In this document: piece after piece, positions 33,658 to 43,288 of the stretch
How the letters are laid out: every line of letters starts with the position of its first letter
How positions within the stretch are numbered: the first letter of the stretch is position 1
Source of the DNA: Novosphingobium aureum
Lineage (GTDB): Bacteria; Pseudomonadota; Alphaproteobacteria; Sphingomonadales; Sphingomonadaceae
Direction: 5' to 3'
NCBI RefSeq assembly: GCF_015865035.1
Contig: NZ_JADZGI010000002.1
Location: 248,001-312,000, forward strand
DNA length: 64,000 nucleotides
Position numbers and translations under genes: made by a program
The notes under the pieces: model-generated
The model's database searches: none
What the model was told of the DNA's origin: nothing
Seen by the model: the letters and a program-made list of their open reading frames with translations, nothing else

Positions 33658-34692
33658 CTACTTCGGTCCGTAGCGCTCGGCAATGCGCGCGGTCCCCTTC
33701 TTCCCCAGCATGCGCCCGTCGCCAGCGAGCCAGGCCTCGGCGGCCTCGCGTCCCTTGCCATGCAGGAGCAGGAGCATCTCGCGCAAGGGCGTAAGCTTGG
33801 ACTGCGCCGGCATCGCCGACAAGGTCTCCTCGTCGTGGATCTCGTGAATGCGCAGCCGCTTGACCGTGGCCAGCAGACCCTTGCCGAAATGCAGCGGCGA
33901 GACCTCGCCTTGCACCAGCACAAGCCCGCGCAGGTCCTTGATCAGTGTCTGGTTGAAACTGAGTTCGGTGAGGCGGTTGGTGATCTCGCTCGAACTGCGC
34001 GGTGTCTCCTCGCGCGACGTGGGATTGATCGTCACCAGCAGCAAGTCGTCGCAAGGACTTTCCTGGACCAGCGGCATGATCGGCGGGTTGGCGCTATAGC
34101 CACCGTCCCAGTAGTCGACGCCGTCGATCGTGACCGGCGGAAAGAACAAGGGCAGGCAGGCAGAGGCGAGCAGGACATCCGCGCTCATTTCCTCATTGCG
34201 GAAGATACGTGCATTGCCGTTGCGCACGTCGGTGGCCGAGAGGAACAGGCGCGGAGCCTCGCCATGGCGCAGCGCATCAAAGTCGATGTGCTCCTCCAGC
34301 AGCGAGCGCAGCGCCTGCTGCGAGGCAGCGCCCATCTCCGGTGAGCTTGGCAAGGAGACATTGCCGAACATCGTCGACCACCAGTTCGAAAGCGCCTGGA
34401 AGGTCAGCGGAAAGGCTTCCATCAGCGGGATCAGCGGTCCCGAATCGCGGCTCACGCGGTTGAGCGCTTCCCAGAAGTCACTCAAGGCACGGCGCGCGCC
34501 CTCGCGGCCGCCGTTTGCCAGCCCGCTGGCCAGAACCGCGGCATTGACCGCGCCCGCGCTTGCCCCGCTGACCGCAGTGATGCCGATGTCCTCGTCCTCG
34601 AGCAGGCGATCGAGCACGCCCCAGGTAAAGGCGCCATGCGCACCGCCGCCCTGCAAGGCAATGTCGAGGCCGTTCCTGCACGATCGGTTCAC
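33658..34692 (-). CDS. Patatin-like phospholipase
   Basis: A 344-residue lipid acyl hydrolase. The oxyanion motif GGGAHG is at 15-20, the nucleophile elbow GASAG at 43-47 with Ser45, and the catalytic Asp in DYWDGGYSANPP. This matches the bacterial RssA/patatin family, which releases fatty acids from phospholipids. No signal peptide is seen, so it probably acts in the cytoplasm or at the inner membrane. The GTG at 34692 follows AAGGCAGG. The small hypothetical gene downstream may be part of the unit. Confidence 0.88.
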   Translation of the reverse strand: MNRSCRNGLDIALQGGGAHGAFTWGVLDRLLEDEDIGITAVSGASAGAVNAAVLASGLANGGREGARRALSDFWEALNRVSRDSGPLIPLMEAFPLTFQALSNWWSTMFGNVSLPSSPEMGAASQQALRSLLEEHIDFDALRHGEAPRLFLSATDVRNGNARIFRNEEMSADVLLASACLPLFFPPVTIDGVDYWDGGYSANPPIMPLVQESPCDDLLLVTINPTSREETPRSSSEITNRLTELSFNQTLIKDLRGLVLVQGEVSPLHFGKGLLATVKRLRIHEIHDEETLSAMPAQSKLTPLREMLLLLHGKGREAAEAWLAGDGRMLGKKGTARIAERYGPK

Positions 34693-34949
34693 GCGTCACC
34701 TGCCTTGATGAGAGCCCTGCCCTTGCTGGGCATACCATGTCCTGCCCGGCATCCATGTCTGAAATTCGAGCATATGCAGGCCCGAACGACGGTTCAATCC
34801 GAGGTTTGGACAGGTAGACGCCTGACCTTGAACCCGGCGGAGCGAGAGAGACGCAAGGATTCCACGTCGCCACGCCTCAATCCATTGCATTCGCTAAATT
34901 CCTTAGGGATTTATACGCAATTAACCTTCTTCGAATATCCCCCCTGATC

Positions 34950-36755
34950 ATGAGAAGTCGCCTCAGAACAGATTACACACCGGCTGTCTGGTCGATCCTC
35001 GCAGGCGTTGTCTATTTCACGCTCGCGATCCTTGCGCTCCTTCTGACCGAGGGGGTCGACGGGACTGCCAGCGTCTGGCCTTCCAGCGGCGTCGCCATCG
35101 CGGCCCTGCTGCTCGCTCAACGACGCCAGCGCCTCTGGCTGCTCGCGATCATCGCACTGGCAAGCCTGGGCGCGAACCTGTTCTCTGGCATGACACCGGG
35201 CCTCTCCGTGGCCTTCACTGCCGCCAACGTGATCGAGGCTTTCATCGGTTACATCGCGATCCGCCACATCAATCGGCGCGGGGAGACGATCTACAACCTG
35301 CATTCCGTCATCGAATTCTGCTTTGCCGCGATCCTCACAGCCAGCGCCAGCGGCGTACTCGCTGTGCTGCTGTCCGGCAGTGCTCCTGGACTGATGCTGG
35401 TAAGCTGGATCACCACCGTGGCGCTGGGCATCATGATCGTGGTCCCGCTTGTCCTCAACCTTGCCAACGGTCTCCACGCGATCCCGGATGTACCGCTGAG
35501 CACATGGGCGAAATCGCTGGCTGTCCTGGCGATTGTCGGGCTGGTTGCCTACGTATCATTCCACCAGACCGCATTCCCGCTTCTCTTCCTGCCGCTACTG
35601 GCCGTGACCACCGCGACCTACCTGCTCGGTCCCAATGGTGCCAGCTGCTCCATCCTGATGATCGCAGCTATCGGCTCGGCCGAGACCATCGCCGGGCACG
35701 GTCCGATCCACCTGATGCGGGTAAACAGTGCCGAGGCGCATGTGCTCATGCTGCAGACCTACCTTTTCGCGCTGCTGCTGGCTGCGCTGCCGCTGGCGGC
35801 CCTGCTCAACACCCGCGATCGCTCGCTCGCCCATATCAGCCGTTCCAAGCGCTGGCTGGAGATGGCCGAGAGCTTTGCCCATGTCGGTCACTGGCGGCTC
35901 GACCTTTTGCTTCAGGAGGTTTTCTGGTCGGACGAAGTCTTCCGCATCCACGGCCTTGAAGTGGGCGACAATGTCGCACTCGCCAATGCCGTCGACTTCT
36001 ATCACCCCGAGGACCGCGCACGCGTCAACGAGTGCCTCGCTCGCGCTATCAGCCAGATCGAGCCGTTCAGGCTCGAGGCTCGCATCATCCGTCGCGACGG
36101 CGAGGTTCGCTACGTTGCGAGCCGCGGCGAGATCGAATTCGGTGCCGACGGCAAGCCGCTCGCCATCTTCGGCATCTTTCAGGACATCACCGAGCGCACG
36201 CTGGCCACGATGAAGCTCGCCAATGCCCGCGAGCTTGCCGAACAGCAGGCCGACCTCGCGATGATTCTCGCCCAGACCGACCCGCTTACCGGCATCGCCA
36301 ACCGACGCAGCACGCTCGCGGTGCTCGACGAGGCGGTCAAGTCTGCTTGCGACAACGGGACCCCGCTCTCGGTGGCGATCCTCGACATCGACCACTTCAA
36401 GTCTATCAATGACCGCTTCGGTCACGGCGTCGGCGACGAGGTGATCAAGACGGTCGCACGCAAGTGCACCGCCTTCATCCGCACCAGCGATTCCGCCGGA
36501 CGCATCGGGGGCGAGGAATTCGTGCTCGTCCTGCCCGGCGCCGGTCCGGACATCGCCGAGGTGGTCGGCGAGCGCGTGCGCCAGTCGATCGAGGAGCACT
36601 GCTGGGGCGACCAAGGGCCGCAGCAGGTCACCGCCAGCATCGGCCTTGCAACTTTCCGCGCCGGAATGAGCGCCGAAGTCCTGCTCGAACAGGCTGACAA
36701 GGCGCTGTACCGGGCCAAGAGCGACGGTCGCAATCTGCTGCGCATCGCAGCTTGA
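34950..36755 (+). CDS. MASE1-PAS-GGDEF diguanylate cyclase
   Basis: A 601-residue membrane protein that should make cyclic di-GMP. Residues 1-300 have about eight to ten helices and the VDGTASVWPSSGVAIAALLL and GANLF patterns of a MASE1 sensor. A PAS domain follows near residues 310-420 (EMAESFAHVGHWRLDL and the PAC-like GIFQDITERT). The GGDEF domain begins at TDPLTGIANRR; its active site is GGEEF at 520-524. The inhibitory I-site RTSD at 511-514 is correctly spaced, so product inhibition is likely. No EAL domain is present. Signal and target are unknown. Confidence 0.9.
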   Translation: MRSRLRTDYTPAVWSILAGVVYFTLAILALLLTEGVDGTASVWPSSGVAIAALLLAQRRQRLWLLAIIALASLGANLFSGMTPGLSVAFTAANVIEAFIGYIAIRHINRRGETIYNLHSVIEFCFAAILTASASGVLAVLLSGSAPGLMLVSWITTVALGIMIVVPLVLNLANGLHAIPDVPLSTWAKSLAVLAIVGLVAYVSFHQTAFPLLFLPLLAVTTATYLLGPNGASCSILMIAAIGSAETIAGHGPIHLMRVNSAEAHVLMLQTYLFALLLAALPLAALLNTRDRSLAHISRSKRWLEMAESFAHVGHWRLDLLLQEVFWSDEVFRIHGLEVGDNVALANAVDFYHPEDRARVNECLARAISQIEPFRLEARIIRRDGEVRYVASRGEIEFGADGKPLAIFGIFQDITERTLATMKLANARELAEQQADLAMILAQTDPLTGIANRRSTLAVLDEAVKSACDNGTPLSVAILDIDHFKSINDRFGHGVGDEVIKTVARKCTAFIRTSDSAGRIGGEEFVLVLPGAGPDIAEVVGERVRQSIEEHCWGDQGPQQVTASIGLATFRAGMSAEVLLEQADKALYRAKSDGRNLLRIAA

Positions 36756-36907
36756 CACCCGGGTACGCAGCTTCGGCGAAGGTCCCAAGCCGCATCCAGC
36801 GGGCACGGCTACGGGTCCACGAAAAACGGCGGTCGGACCAACCTGGTCTCGACCGACGCCTTCTTTCCATCCGCTCGGAAGGACTCACTTACGAGCTGAA
36901 TGGCCTA

Positions 36908-37963
36908 TCAAAGGCTTTCGAGCACTTCCCGGCTCATCAGGCGCTCGGCCTCGCGGTCGGCCACGAACGAAGACGACTTGCCCTCGTCGCGTGCCTTCTC
37001 GAGGATCGCGGTGGTACGCGGACCGATCGCCAGCACGCGCGCGCGCACTTCGCTCTCGTTCTCACCGAGGTATTCCGCCGCGACATTGATGATGCCGCCA
37101 GCGTTGACCACGTAATCGGGCGCATAAGTGATGTCGCGCGCGAGCAGCTCGTCGGCGATCTCGGGGGTGGCGAGCTGGTTGTTGGCCGCGCCGCACACGA
37201 TGCGCGCGCGCATCGCATCGAGCGTTGCCATGTCGAGCGCACCGCCCAGCGCGCAAGGCGCGAAGACGTCAGCCTCGACACCGGCGATCTCTGCGATCGG
37301 CACCACCGTGCCACCCAGTTCGGCGGCGAGCGCGGCAACGCGGGCATCGACGATGTCGGCCAGCACCAGCTTGGCGCCCTCGGCGGCGAGCAGGCGGCAC
37401 AGACCCGCGCCGACGCTTCCCACGCCCTGCACGGCAACGGTCGCGCCGTTCAGCGAGGCACCGCCGTGGCGGAACGCGAAGGCGGCCTTCATTGCCTCGA
37501 ACACGCCGAGCGCGGTCCAGGGCGAAGGATCGCCACCGGCGAAACCGGGACGCGCGGTGCGGCCTGCAACGTGGCTGGTGTGCAGCGCGACGGCTTCCAT
37601 GTCCTCGACGCCGGTGCCCACGTCCTCGGCAGTGACGTAGCGCCCGTCGAGCTGGGCAACGGCCTTGCCAAAGGCCTCGAACAGCGCGCGACGATCGAAA
37701 TTGCCGGCGGGACGGCGCAGCACGGCCTTGCCGCCGCCGAGCGGCAGTTCGGCCATCGCGTTCTTGTAGCTCATGCCCTCGGCGAGGCGCATGGCATCGG
37801 TGAGCGCAGCGGCGGGATCGTCGTAGGTCCACAGGCGGCAGCCACCGGCGGCAGGGCCGCGCGCGCTGGAGTGAATGACGATGTAGCCGTCAAGGCCTGC
37901 GGCCTTGTCCTCGAGACGAATGCATTCCTCGGGCGGCATCTTCGGGCTTGTCTGGACGACCAT
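36908..37963 (-). CDS. Leu/Phe/Val-type amino acid dehydrogenase
   Basis: A 351-residue NAD-dependent oxidative deaminase of the Glu/Leu/Phe/Val dehydrogenase family. The N-terminal domain has SARGPAAGGCRLW and GMSYKNAMAELPLGGGKAVL with the substrate Lys and catalytic Lys; the C-terminal Rossmann domain has VAVQGVGSVGAGLCRLL and APCALGGALD. Its size fits leucine or phenylalanine dehydrogenase rather than the larger glutamate enzyme. The ATG at 37963 follows GGAG. It is divergent from an Lrp-type gene, a typical control arrangement for amino acid catabolism. The favoured amino acid is not determined. Confidence 0.88.
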   Translation of the reverse strand: MVVQTSPKMPPEECIRLEDKAAGLDGYIVIHSSARGPAAGGCRLWTYDDPAAALTDAMRLAEGMSYKNAMAELPLGGGKAVLRRPAGNFDRRALFEAFGKAVAQLDGRYVTAEDVGTGVEDMEAVALHTSHVAGRTARPGFAGGDPSPWTALGVFEAMKAAFAFRHGGASLNGATVAVQGVGSVGAGLCRLLAAEGAKLVLADIVDARVAALAAELGGTVVPIAEIAGVEADVFAPCALGGALDMATLDAMRARIVCGAANNQLATPEIADELLARDITYAPDYVVNAGGIINVAAEYLGENESEVRARVLAIGPRTTAILEKARDEGKSSSFVADREAERLMSREVLESL

Positions 37964-38090
37964 GTGCAAAACGCTCCATTGTTGGCGCTGGTCTAATCGC
38001 AGGAACCGTGCGCAATGTCTCTCCTATTGCAGCGGCCAGAGAGCCGATCGCAGGATGGATTTTCCTCGATTTACCCCTTACGGGAATGAA

Positions 38091-38552
38091 ATGATCGAAC
38101 TCGACCAATACGAGAAAAAGATTCTCCGCGAACTGCAATCCGACGCAAGCCTCACGACCGCCCAGCTGGCCGAGCGGGTGGGCCTGTCGGCATCGCCCTG
38201 CTGGCGACGTGTCGACCGGCTCGAACGCGAGGGGGTGATCCAGCGCCGGGTTGCCATCGTAGACCGCGAGAAGGTCGGGCTCAACGCCCATGTTTTCGTT
38301 CAGGTAAAGCTCAACGCCCATGGCCGCGCCAACCTCGACGAATTCGCCGACAAGATCCGCGAATTTCCCGAGGTGCTCGACTGCTACGTGATGATGGGCG
38401 CGATCGACTTCATGATCCGCGTCGTCGCGCGTGACATCAACGCCTACGAGAGCTTCTTTTTCGGCAAGCTCTCGCAATTGCCCGGCGTGCAGGAGGTGAA
38501 CTCGATCGTCGCGCTCTCGCAGATCAAGTCGACGACGCAGCTGCCGATCTGA
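38091..38552 (+). CDS. Lrp/AsnC-family transcriptional regulator
   Basis: A 153-residue regulator. The N-terminal helix-turn-helix is DQYEKKILRELQSDASLTTAQLAERVGLSASPCWRRVDRLEREGVI. The C-terminal RAM domain includes FPEVLDCYVMMGAIDFMIRVVARDINAYESFFFGKL. The protein is expected to bind amino acids and regulate the divergent dehydrogenase gene 128 bases away. A GGGA lies before the ATG at 38091. Confidence 0.92.
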   Translation: MIELDQYEKKILRELQSDASLTTAQLAERVGLSASPCWRRVDRLEREGVIQRRVAIVDREKVGLNAHVFVQVKLNAHGRANLDEFADKIREFPEVLDCYVMMGAIDFMIRVVARDINAYESFFFGKLSQLPGVQEVNSIVALSQIKSTTQLPI

Positions 38553-38580
38553 CGACGAGCAACCGGGAGGGAGGGCCCGC

Positions 38581-39870
38581 TCAGGCGGCGGGCACCTCCT
38601 CCACCCATTCGCGGCGCAGGTGCGGCCCGGCGAGCGCCATCAGCAGGGCGGCGACGAGGTAGAGCGCGAGCCCGATCAGCATCGAGGTACGCAGCGCTTC
38701 CGAACCGTAGATCGGCGTCAGCGCGGTCGAGAGCGCGCCCAGCGCGTAGATGCCGCCGCCAAGGCCGATCAGGTTGTTGATCAGCAGGAACAGCGCCGAG
38801 GCGGTCGCGCGCGCGGGCGGCGGCACGAGGTGCTGGATCGCCGAGGTCACCGGCCCCAGCCAGACGTAAGCCAGTGCCTGGGGCACGAGGAACAGCGCGA
38901 AGGCCAGCGGAACGCTCGAGGTCATGATCCCGGCCGCGAACAGCGGAACCGCGGCGATATAGGCGCAGGCCGGAACCCAGCCGTAGAAGGCGCGGTCGGC
39001 CTTGCCCAGCCGGTCGGCGAGACGCCCGCCGAGCAGGACGCCCGCGCTTCCGCCGATCAGCAGCACCGCGCCGATGAACCACGAGGTCTCGACCAGATCG
39101 AGGCCGAAGCTGCGCTGGAGCAGGCTGGGCAGCCAGAAGGCGAGCCCGTAGCCGAGCATCGAGCTGGAAGCCGCCCCGAAGCTGAGCAGCCAGAAGGCCT
39201 TCTTGCACGCGAGGATCGCGGCGACATGACCAAGCCGGGCACTGTCGTCGACTGTCCCGGGCACGGCCTTGGGGCGCGGCTTGTCGCGCACGACCATGCG
39301 GAAGACGGGCGCGACGAGAAGACCGCACAGGCCAACCACGAAGAAGGCCGCACGCCAGTCGACCCGCGCCGCGACATAGCCGCCCGCGAGCACGCCGGCG
39401 GCGGAGCCGAGCGGGATGCCGAGCGAATAGATCGAGAGCGCGAAGGCGCGCTTCTCGCTCGGGAAATGGTCCCCGATCACCGCGTAGGAAGGAGCCACGC
39501 CGCCCGCCTCGCCGATACCGACGCCGAGCCTTGCCAGGAAGATATGCCAGAAACCCTGCGCCAGTCCGCAGGCTGCGGTGAATGCGCTCCAGCACACCAG
39601 TGAGCCGGTGATGACCCACGAGCGACTGGTGCGGTCCGCGAGCGAGGCCAGGGGGACGCCCAGCGTCGAATAGAGGATCGCGAAGGCAAGCCCGCCGAGC
39701 AGGCCCATCTGCGCATCGTCCAGCCCCAAGTCCTGCTGGATCGGCGCGGCGAGGATCGCGAGGATCTGGCGATCGACGAAATTGAAGATGTAGACGATCA
39801 GGAGCATCGCCAGCACGAGGCGCGGCGAGGCTTCCGAGTGGCTCTTCGTCGTAGCAGCGGTGTCGGTCAT
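38581..39870 (-). CDS. Spinster-type MFS transporter
   Basis: A 429-residue carrier with twelve predicted helices. The first helix region VYIFNFVDRQILAILAAPIQQDLGLDDAQMGLLGG and the MFS loop VGIGEAGGVAPSYAVIGDHF are typical of the Spinster group, which is widespread in sphingomonads. It follows the alpha/beta hydrolase with no gap (ATG two bases before that gene's stop ends) and the TonB receptor two genes up, so it probably moves the substrate or hydrolysis product across the inner membrane. A longer in-frame start upstream lies inside the hydrolase gene and was rejected. Confidence 0.87.
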   Translation of the reverse strand: MTDTAATTKSHSEASPRLVLAMLLIVYIFNFVDRQILAILAAPIQQDLGLDDAQMGLLGGLAFAILYSTLGVPLASLADRTSRSWVITGSLVCWSAFTAACGLAQGFWHIFLARLGVGIGEAGGVAPSYAVIGDHFPSEKRAFALSIYSLGIPLGSAAGVLAGGYVAARVDWRAAFFVVGLCGLLVAPVFRMVVRDKPRPKAVPGTVDDSARLGHVAAILACKKAFWLLSFGAASSSMLGYGLAFWLPSLLQRSFGLDLVETSWFIGAVLLIGGSAGVLLGGRLADRLGKADRAFYGWVPACAYIAAVPLFAAGIMTSSVPLAFALFLVPQALAYVWLGPVTSAIQHLVPPPARATASALFLLINNLIGLGGGIYALGALSTALTPIYGSEALRTSMLIGLALYLVAALLMALAGPHLRREWVEEVPAA

Positions 39871-39871
39871 C

Positions 39872-40741
39872 TCAGCCAAGCTTTTCACGCAGGAACGCGA
39901 CGATGGCATCGCGCGCGACCGGCTCGTCGAGGATCGGGGCATGTCCCACGCGTGGGACCTCTACCGCCTTGAAATAGCCGGTATGGCGCTCGGCCATCTG
40001 CGCAACGGTGCCCGGCCCCAAGAGGTCCGACAGCGCGCCGCGCACGACGAGCACCGGGACGGCGTCGAACAGGTCCCACAAGGGCCACAGGTCGGGCGGG
40101 ACCACGCTCGCGTCGTCGCCCGAGACGCCTTGCGAGATCGCCGGGTCGTAATTGAACGAGACGCTGCCGTCGGGGTTTTCGATGCAGGTACGCCGTGCAA
40201 AGGCCATCCAGTCGTCACCGCCGAAATCGGGAAAGGCGCTGGCATTGATCGCGCGCAGCCGTGCCGCCGCCTCGGTCCAGCCGGCCATCGCGCCGCCTGG
40301 CCCGACATAGCCCTGGATGCGGGTAAGCCCCTCTTCCTCGAGCACGGGGCCGATGTCGTTGAACACGACCGCCTGCGCGAGCGCGGGACGCAGCGCCTGC
40401 ATGACCAGCGCCATGAGCCCGCCCATCGAGGTGCCGACGATGCCGCAGCGCTCGATGCCGAGACCGTCGAGCAATGCGAGCGTGTCGTTCGCATAGACAT
40501 CGGGGCGATACTGCGCGGGATCGGGGTCCCACTGCGAGAGCCCGCGACCGCGCACGTCGGGCACGATCAGCCGATAGCTTCCGACGAAACTGCGCGCGAG
40601 CGGCTCGAAATCGGCGGCGTTGCGCGTGAGGCCGTGCATCATCAGGACGACGGGGGCGTCCTTGCTTTCGGCCTCGTAGATCCGCGCGCTCAGGTCCAGC
40701 CGGTCGCAGGCACTGCGATAGCTATGGAGCGAATAATCCAT
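39872..40741 (-). CDS. Alpha/beta hydrolase
   Basis: A 289-residue hydrolase with the oxyanion-hole motif VLMMHGLTRN, the nucleophile elbow GTSMGG (Ser105), PDVRGRGLS, a late acidic region RGALSDLL for the catalytic Asp, and VGHAP for the catalytic His. The family includes esterases, C-C hydrolases and haloperoxidase-like enzymes; the substrate is unknown. No signal peptide is present, so it acts in the cytoplasm. The ATG at 40741 follows AGGAAG. The gene lies between a TonB receptor and an MFS carrier in one direction. Confidence 0.85.
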   Translation of the reverse strand: MDYSLHSYRSACDRLDLSARIYEAESKDAPVVLMMHGLTRNAADFEPLARSFVGSYRLIVPDVRGRGLSQWDPDPAQYRPDVYANDTLALLDGLGIERCGIVGTSMGGLMALVMQALRPALAQAVVFNDIGPVLEEEGLTRIQGYVGPGGAMAGWTEAAARLRAINASAFPDFGGDDWMAFARRTCIENPDGSVSFNYDPAISQGVSGDDASVVPPDLWPLWDLFDAVPVLVVRGALSDLLGPGTVAQMAERHTGYFKAVEVPRVGHAPILDEPVARDAIVAFLREKLG

Positions 40742-40781
40742 GATCTTCCTGGTCCTCTCGTTCGAACGACCGGGTGTGCCG

Positions 40782-40806
40782 CCCGGCTCCCTTGCAAGGA
40801 GCCGGG
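40782..40806 (-). other. Intercistronic hairpin after the TonB receptor gene
   Basis: CCCGGCTCC at 40782-40790 pairs exactly with GGAGCCGGG at 40798-40806 around CTTGCAA. There is no T-run after it on the minus strand. It sits just past the receptor stop and before the hydrolase ribosome site. Confidence 0.55.
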
Positions 40807-40842
40807 GGCAAGAAGGTTGCCGGGACGAGCCCGGCTTCGTGT

Positions 40843-43242
40843 TCAGAACTGCACGGTTCCGGTCACGAATACCTGCCGCGGATTGCCATAGAAAGCGGTA
40901 AGCGTGCCTTCCGTGCCGAGCGTGGGCGTCAGCGGGCTGGCAAGTTCGCCGGTGGTCGCATCCGAGCCCATGAAGGTATAGCCCGAAGTCTTGTAGCGCT
41001 TGTCGGTCAGGTTCTTGCCGTGCACGCCAAGCGACCAGCCACCGCCCGGCGCGGTATAGACGATGCTCGCATCGAGCAGCGCGTAGCCCTTCTGGTCGAG
41101 GTAGGGGTTGGCCACCTCGAACTGGTAGGTCTTGCTGCGGTACGACATGGTCGAGCTGAGCGAGAGATCGCCGTCGCCAAGCGGGGTCATGTAGGCGAGC
41201 GTACCGCTGCCGGTCCATTCGGGCGTGTTCTGGATCTCGCGATAGTCCGATACGTCGGTCGGCTGCGACTGTCCGTTCTCATCGGCGATGTTGGCGAGGT
41301 ATTCGGTATAGCGCGCATTGAGCCAGCCAAGCGAGCCGCTCAGGCTCAGGCGGTCGCCCGCACCGGCAAGATCGCGGCCGAGCGTCGCATTGGCCTCGAG
41401 CTCGAAACCGTCGATCTTGGCCTTGCCCGCATTGGTAATGATGCCGCAGAACGTCGGCAGGCCATTGACGCTGCAACCCGCAGAGCCCGGAATCTGGACA
41501 TTGGTGTAGTCCATGTGGAAGGCGGCCATGGCAAGGTAGAGGTTGCCGTTGAACAGGTTGCCCTTGTAACCGATCTCGAAGCTGTTCACCTTTTCAGGCT
41601 GGAAGCTCAGGTAGTCGGCGATCTCGGCATCGTCGAGCGACCCGTTGCCATCGAGGTCGGGTGCGTTGACGCCTACGCCGCGCGGATCGAAACCGCCGCC
41701 CTTGAAGCCCTGGCTGAAGCCGCCGTAGATGTTGTGGTCGGGCGTCGGCTTGAAGCTGAGCGAGACGCGCGGGGTGAACTTCTTGAAGGTCGCCGACCCC
41801 GAGAAGTCGGTCCCCGGCGTACCGAAGGGAATGCCCGCGCCGCCGAACACAGGCGAACCGCCGCCAAGATAGTTCTGGCGCAGGATCGAGGCCTCGCGCT
41901 TGTCCCAAGTGTAGCGACCGCCGAGCGAAAGGCTGAGCTGGTCGGTGAAGTCGAAGGTCATGTCACTGAACACGGCCCAGGTCTCGGTGTCGACGTCGGC
42001 CTGGGTGAAGGCGGTCAGCCCCGGGAACGAGGTGAACAGGCGCACGTCGAACTGGGTGTCCGCGCTCGCGTTCAGGTAATAGGCCCCGACGAGGATCTGG
42101 ATCGCCCCGCCATTGTCGAACTGGAGCTGGAATTCCTGGCTCATCTGCTCGTTGGCGTAGAAGGCCGGCACGTCGAGATCGACCGCGGGCAGCGCGTCGA
42201 AGTCGATCGGCGAGGCGCTCTCGTCCTTGCGCCATGCGCTGATCGACTTGAAGGTGAGCTGGTCGGTAAGATCGGCAGTGGCATTCATCGAAAGCCCGTA
42301 GGCCTCGACGTACTGCTTGGGATCGTTCAGCCCGCCGCGCGTGTCGTAGACGTCGTCGAGCACCGGCGCACCCGAGGCGAAGCCCTCGATCAGGCGATGA
42401 CCGCCGCGCGCGTTTGAATTGTCCTTGGTGTAGTCACCCGAGATCTTGATCAGCACGGGTTCGCCGTGGCCGCCGATCTCGATACCGGCGCGCCCGGCCC
42501 AGATGTCCTTGTTGTAGTTTTCCTCACCAGTGGTGAGATTATCGCCGAAGCCGCCGCGCGAAAGGCGCGCGAACGAGCCACCAACGCGGATGAGATCGGT
42601 GAGCGGGACCGATGCGGTGACGACCGCGTCCGCCTGATCGTACGTGCCGAGCGTGCCCTTGACCTTGAGCGAGGGCTCGAGCGGCATATTCTTGGTCACG
42701 TACTTGACCGCGCCGCCGATGGTATTGCGCCCGTAAAGCGTGCCCTGCGGACCGCGCAGGACCTCGATGCGCTCGACGTCGTAGATGTCGAGCACCGCGG
42801 CCTGCGGGCGGTTGAGGTAGACGTCGTCGAGATAGATGCCCACGCCCTGCTCAAAGCCCGAGACCGGGTCCTGCTGGCCGATGCCGCGGATGAAGGCGGA
42901 GAGCGTGGAGTTGGTGCCGCGCGAGGGCTCGAGCGTCACGTTGGGCGCGGTCTGCGCCAGTTCGGTGACGTCGATCGCACCCGACTTGGCGAGCTGGTCG
43001 CCGCTGAAGCTGGTGACAGCGATCGGCACGTCGACGAGGCGTTCCTCGCGGCGACGGGCGGTCACGATGATGTCGCCGCCGGAGACTTCGGCCTGCGGCT
43101 GCCCGGCGTCCTCATCGACATCCTGCGCCTGCACGGGCGCGGCGAAGGCAAAGGCCGCGACCGCAAGCGCTGCCGGAAAGGCCAGCCCCGAGGCCAGGGC
43201 AGACGGACTCGATTCGAGAAGGCGAAAACGCGCCTTGTTCAT
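40843..43242 (-). CDS. TonB-dependent receptor, unknown small-molecule cargo
   Basis: A 799-residue outer-membrane receptor. A signal peptide ends near AAPVQAQ. The plug starts DIIVTARRREERLVDVPIAVTSFSG and continues with FIRGIGQQDPVSGFEQGVGIYLDDVYLNRP and VERIEVLRGPQGTLYGRNTIGGAVKYVT. This is the compact sphingomonad type often linked to hydrophobic or aromatic compounds, unlike the receptor at 14.5-17.3 kb. The barrel ends VFVTGTVQF. The ATG at 43242 follows GGGAG. It is divergent from a TetR gene and leads a hydrolase and carrier operon; cargo is unknown. Confidence 0.87.
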   Translation of the reverse strand: MNKARFRLLESSPSALASGLAFPAALAVAAFAFAAPVQAQDVDEDAGQPQAEVSGGDIIVTARRREERLVDVPIAVTSFSGDQLAKSGAIDVTELAQTAPNVTLEPSRGTNSTLSAFIRGIGQQDPVSGFEQGVGIYLDDVYLNRPQAAVLDIYDVERIEVLRGPQGTLYGRNTIGGAVKYVTKNMPLEPSLKVKGTLGTYDQADAVVTASVPLTDLIRVGGSFARLSRGGFGDNLTTGEENYNKDIWAGRAGIEIGGHGEPVLIKISGDYTKDNSNARGGHRLIEGFASGAPVLDDVYDTRGGLNDPKQYVEAYGLSMNATADLTDQLTFKSISAWRKDESASPIDFDALPAVDLDVPAFYANEQMSQEFQLQFDNGGAIQILVGAYYLNASADTQFDVRLFTSFPGLTAFTQADVDTETWAVFSDMTFDFTDQLSLSLGGRYTWDKREASILRQNYLGGGSPVFGGAGIPFGTPGTDFSGSATFKKFTPRVSLSFKPTPDHNIYGGFSQGFKGGGFDPRGVGVNAPDLDGNGSLDDAEIADYLSFQPEKVNSFEIGYKGNLFNGNLYLAMAAFHMDYTNVQIPGSAGCSVNGLPTFCGIITNAGKAKIDGFELEANATLGRDLAGAGDRLSLSGSLGWLNARYTEYLANIADENGQSQPTDVSDYREIQNTPEWTGSGTLAYMTPLGDGDLSLSSTMSYRSKTYQFEVANPYLDQKGYALLDASIVYTAPGGGWSLGVHGKNLTDKRYKTSGYTFMGSDATTGELASPLTPTLGTEGTLTAFYGNPRQVFVTGTVQF

Positions 43243-43288
43243 GACATTCACTCCCACTTTTTGTTCGTTGGGAGCAGGCATATTGATA

